Source of the DNA: Dehalococcoidia bacterium
GTDB lineage: Bacteria > Chloroflexota > Dehalococcoidia > SM23-28-2
DNA: 64,000 nucleotides
Assembly: GCA_030615765.1 (NCBI GenBank)
Contig: JAUWYP010000006.1
Coordinates: 20,278-84,277 of the forward strand
Direction: 5' to 3'
Below, piece by piece: positions 61,929 to 64,000 of the stretch (its first letter is position 1; each line of letters opens with the position of its first letter). A program made the position numbers and the translations under genes. Under the pieces are notes generated by a model, which saw nothing but the letters and a program-made list of their open reading frames with translations, did no database searches and was not told the DNA's origin.

Positions 61929-63242
61929 CTAACCGCCCTCTATTTCCTCGACCCGTATGAAATTGCTTATTTCCCTGACCACCTCGAGTCGCTCCAGCTC
62001 AAGTAACGCTTTCTGCATGGCCTTCTCCCGGGCGGGGTGGGTCATAATCACTATTTCCGCCGTCTGTGTCTGGCTATCCGACTCCGGCTGTATCGCCGAG
62101 GAAATGCTTATATTATTGTTGCCGAACACGGTGGCAATCTGCGCCAGGACACCGGACCGGTCGGCGGCGTTCAACCTGACGTAATACTGCGTTTCAATTT
62201 CATCCATGGTCTTGATGCTCTTGCCCGACACCGCTTTCCACGTGGAGATACTGCCGATTCCCAGGACAATCTTCCGCGCCGAGGAAACGACATCGGCGAC
62301 GACGGCGCTGCTGGTGGGATTGGCGCCGGCGCCCTCACCCACGAAGAGCACCTTGCCTACCAGGTCGCCTACAACCTGAACGCAGTTATAAACACCATCG
62401 ACCTTGGCCAGAAAGGAGTCGGCCGGAATGAATACCGGGTGTACCCTGGCTTCGATGGAATCGTCACTCTGCTTGGCTATGGCCAGCAGCTTGATGGCGA
62501 AACCCAGCTCCCGGGCATAGCGGAAATCCCGACTGCTGAGTCGTGAAATGCCTTCACGGTAAATATCCTGCGGGCGTACCTGAGTCTGAAAGGCCAGCGA
62601 AGCCAGGATGGCCAGCTTATAGTTGGCGTCTATCCCTTCGACGTCGTTTTCCGGGTTAGCCTCGGCATAGCCCAGCTCCTGCGCCTGCTTGAGGGCCGAG
62701 GCAAAGTCCATGCCCTCCCTGGCCATCATGGTGAGGATATAATTGGTGGTGCCGTTGATGATGGCGAAGATACCGCTGATATTATTAGCCACCAGGTCAT
62801 GCTTGAACGGGGCAATCAACGGGATACCCCCGCCGACACTGGCTTCATACTGCAGCCCCACGCCATGCTGCCGGGCCAGGGCCAGCAGCTCCATACCGTG
62901 CTTGGCAATAAGCTCTTTGTTGGAAGTCACCACGTGTTTACCGTCCGAGATTGCCCTTTTAAGGTAGTCCAGTGCCGGGCTTTCACCACCTATGGCCTCG
63001 ACGACGATATCAATACCGGGCTCCCGGAAGAACTCCTCGTCATCGGTAGTGAAGAGCCTGGAAGGCATCTGTTTTGCCTGCGGGCGTGATAAATCCTGCG
63101 GCAAGACCTTGACCTTCCGCAGGACCAGGGGGCAACCAACCTTCTCCGCCAGCTCGTCCGCCTTGTCCGTCAAAACCCTGGCCACCTGTCCGGCAACCAC
63201 CCCCAACCCCATCAGCCCGACTCCGATATTTTTTTTATCCAT
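61929..63242 (-). CDS. hom: Homoserine dehydrogenase
   Basis: 437 residues from ATG 63242 (GGGGGTT upstream); the track's N-terminal extension crosses the stop of the upstream foldase gene. NAD(P) site GVGLMGLGVVAGQVARVL, catalytic region GGIPLIAPFKHDLVANNISGIFAIINGTTNYILTMMAREGMDFASALKQAQELGYAEANPENDVEGIDA, and a C-terminal ACT domain (YYVRLNAADRSGVLAQIATVFGNNNISISSAIQ). It makes homoserine for thrB-thrC. Confidence 0.96.
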   Translation of the reverse strand: MDKKNIGVGLMGLGVVAGQVARVLTDKADELAEKVGCPLVLRKVKVLPQDLSRPQAKQMPSRLFTTDDEEFFREPGIDIVVEAIGGESPALDYLKRAISDGKHVVTSNKELIAKHGMELLALARQHGVGLQYEASVGGGIPLIAPFKHDLVANNISGIFAIINGTTNYILTMMAREGMDFASALKQAQELGYAEANPENDVEGIDANYKLAILASLAFQTQVRPQDIYREGISRLSSRDFRYARELGFAIKLLAIAKQSDDSIEARVHPVFIPADSFLAKVDGVYNCVQVVGDLVGKVLFVGEGAGANPTSSAVVADVVSSARKIVLGIGSISTWKAVSGKSIKTMDEIETQYYVRLNAADRSGVLAQIATVFGNNNISISSAIQPESDSQTQTAEIVIMTHPAREKAMQKALLELERLEVVREISNFIRVEEIEGG

Positions 63243-63247
63243 TTCTG

Positions 63248-64000
63248 TTAACCCCCCGCTTCTTGCATGTCCTTCAACACCCTGTTTATCGCCCATTGAT
63301 TTAATTCCTCAGTCAAGTAGCTCTGGTCAACGATGTTATCAGGGTCAGCCATCACCACGGCAACCCAGTTGTCAAAGAGCTGTCCTATGAGATAAGTCCG
63401 GTCCTCATCGCTGAGCTTTCTATCGTCATCCTTATCGACCACTTTTACCAGCCAGTAGCCGCCTTTACTCCAGTAGGTTTCGTCACGGATGGGCTCACTC
63501 CACGTCCCCAACTCCACCCCCAGGTCGAAAACATACTCATCGAAGATATCGCTGATTTCTCCCGGCATTATCGTACCCAGTTCCCCGTGCTTATCGCGGG
63601 AAGGACTGTAATCGGAATATTCATCGGCGATGGGCCCGAGGTCTTCCCCGGCTTCCAGCCTCGCTTTTATCTCCTTTGCCTCATCCTCGCTGCTTAAGAA
63701 GACGGCTGATACATTTGCCGAACCCCCTTCCGGTATATTATTAACCCTAATCAGCCAGTAGCCCACTTGCTTATACATATCTTCATCGTACAGGGGGTCG
63801 CTCAACGCGCCTGCTTTCGCACCGAAGGCATAATCAACGGGTACGAGGGAACCCAGTTGATTATTAAGTATGGCCTCCGGGTGCCAGCCGAAGTCACCTT
63901 GATTTACATTTTTAGAATAGTAGTTTTGGGCGAACTCCTCGGCCAGCGCCGTAAAGTTATCACCACTTAGCAACCCGTTTCTGATTTCAAGCGCCTGGCT
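63248..64000 (-). CDS. Peptidyl-prolyl isomerase (parvulin/SurA-like), N-terminus cut by window edge
   Basis: The frame is open to base 64000 (at least 250 residues), so the true start lies beyond; the track's start at 63973 is a TTG inside it. Two parvulin-like domains: one around FTALAEEFAQNYYSKNVNQGDFGWHPEAILNNQL ... YKQVGYWLIRVNNIPEGG, and a second SSEDEAKEIKARLEAGEDLGPIADEYSDYSPSRDKHGELGTIMPGEI. The missing upstream part probably holds a signal peptide and SurA_N domain. It would act outside the membrane. Confidence 0.85.
   Translation of the reverse strand, partial: SQALEIRNGLLSGDNFTALAEEFAQNYYSKNVNQGDFGWHPEAILNNQLGSLVPVDYAFGAKAGALSDPLYDEDMYKQVGYWLIRVNNIPEGGSANVSAVFLSSEDEAKEIKARLEAGEDLGPIADEYSDYSPSRDKHGELGTIMPGEISDIFDEYVFDLGVELGTWSEPIRDETYWSKGGYWLVKVVDKDDDRKLSDEDRTYLIGQLFDNWVAVVMADPDNIVDQSYLTEELNQWAINRVLKDMQEAGG

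Overview
The window is a gene-dense, high-GC bacterial chromosome segment with few and short intergenic gaps; none exceeds 300 bp. Gene content and protein signatures suggest a deep-branching, probably monoderm Chloroflexota-like organism (Dehalococcoidia or a relative). The clues are an EF-Tu with a DCPGHRDY G3 motif, the hrcA-grpE-dnaK-dnaJ order under a CIRCE operator, the PdxS/PdxT route to PLP, a SpoIIIAA-like R3H ATPase, several M23/LysM wall hydrolases with Pro/Thr linkers, and MurT/GatD. The taxonomy is inferred from these signatures, not computed.

Layout. 0-1.1 kb: 5' part of a secreted FG-GAP repeat protein (minus strand). 1.3-6.4 kb: plus-strand operon pdxS-hicB-hicA-pdxT-GNAT-R3H ATPase-tmk. 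6.5-8.4 kb: secreted Asp-box/TSP3/dockerin-like protein, followed by a REP-like hairpin. 8.7-10.8 kb: thrB-lysC, ending in a terminator shared with a convergent NifU-type gene. 11.2-19.1 kb: LLM oxidoreductase, dnaE, PhoD lipoprotein, ogt and an M23 lipoprotein. 19.2-20.0 kb: an AT-rich orphan with a DUF5655-like C-terminus. 20.1-27.0 kb: heat-shock locus hrcA-grpE-dnaK-(Ntn-hydrolase-like orphan)-dnaJ-prmA. 27.2-39.6 kb: metallo-hydrolase, LysM/M23 peptidase, CvpA, PAP2, larB-lipoprotein-larC, lipM-like transferase, beta-propeller lipoprotein, SPFH protein, an orphan, amidohydrolase, radC and a zinc-ribbon/LysM membrane protein. 39.7-44.9 kb: translation operon tRNA-Thr(TGT)-tRNA-Tyr-tRNA-Thr(GGT)-tuf-rpmG-secE-nusG-rplK-rplA-[L10 leader]-rplJ-rplL. 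44.9-47.8 kb: GNAT-like protein, lgt with a small upstream ORF, and an M23 peptidase. 47.8-53.6 kb: csoR-copA-methyltransferase-murT-gatD-HMA protein, which reads as one minus-strand operon. 53.6-58.2 kb: alcohol dehydrogenase remnant, crotonase, ychF, Nth-like glycosylase, trmO-like and MFS. 58.4-60.3 kb: gyrB. 60.3-64 kb: folE, thrC, hom and a truncated parvulin-type foldase, with visibly lower GC and different base usage.

Themes. Threonine/lysine biosynthesis is split between thrB-lysC and hom-thrC at opposite ends of the window. Several single genes (19158, 22351, 36481) and the hicBA pair look acquired: they are AT-richer than their neighbours and sit at operon edges or inside operons. 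The Ntn-hydrolase-like gene between dnaK and dnaJ is flanked by a perfect 15-bp direct repeat, and each copy forms part of a terminator-like hairpin. Several promoters (pdxS, thrB, gyrB) place the -10 box only 8-11 nt before the start codon, which predicts leaderless or nearly leaderless mRNAs. No CRISPR array, rRNA, prophage or transposase was seen.
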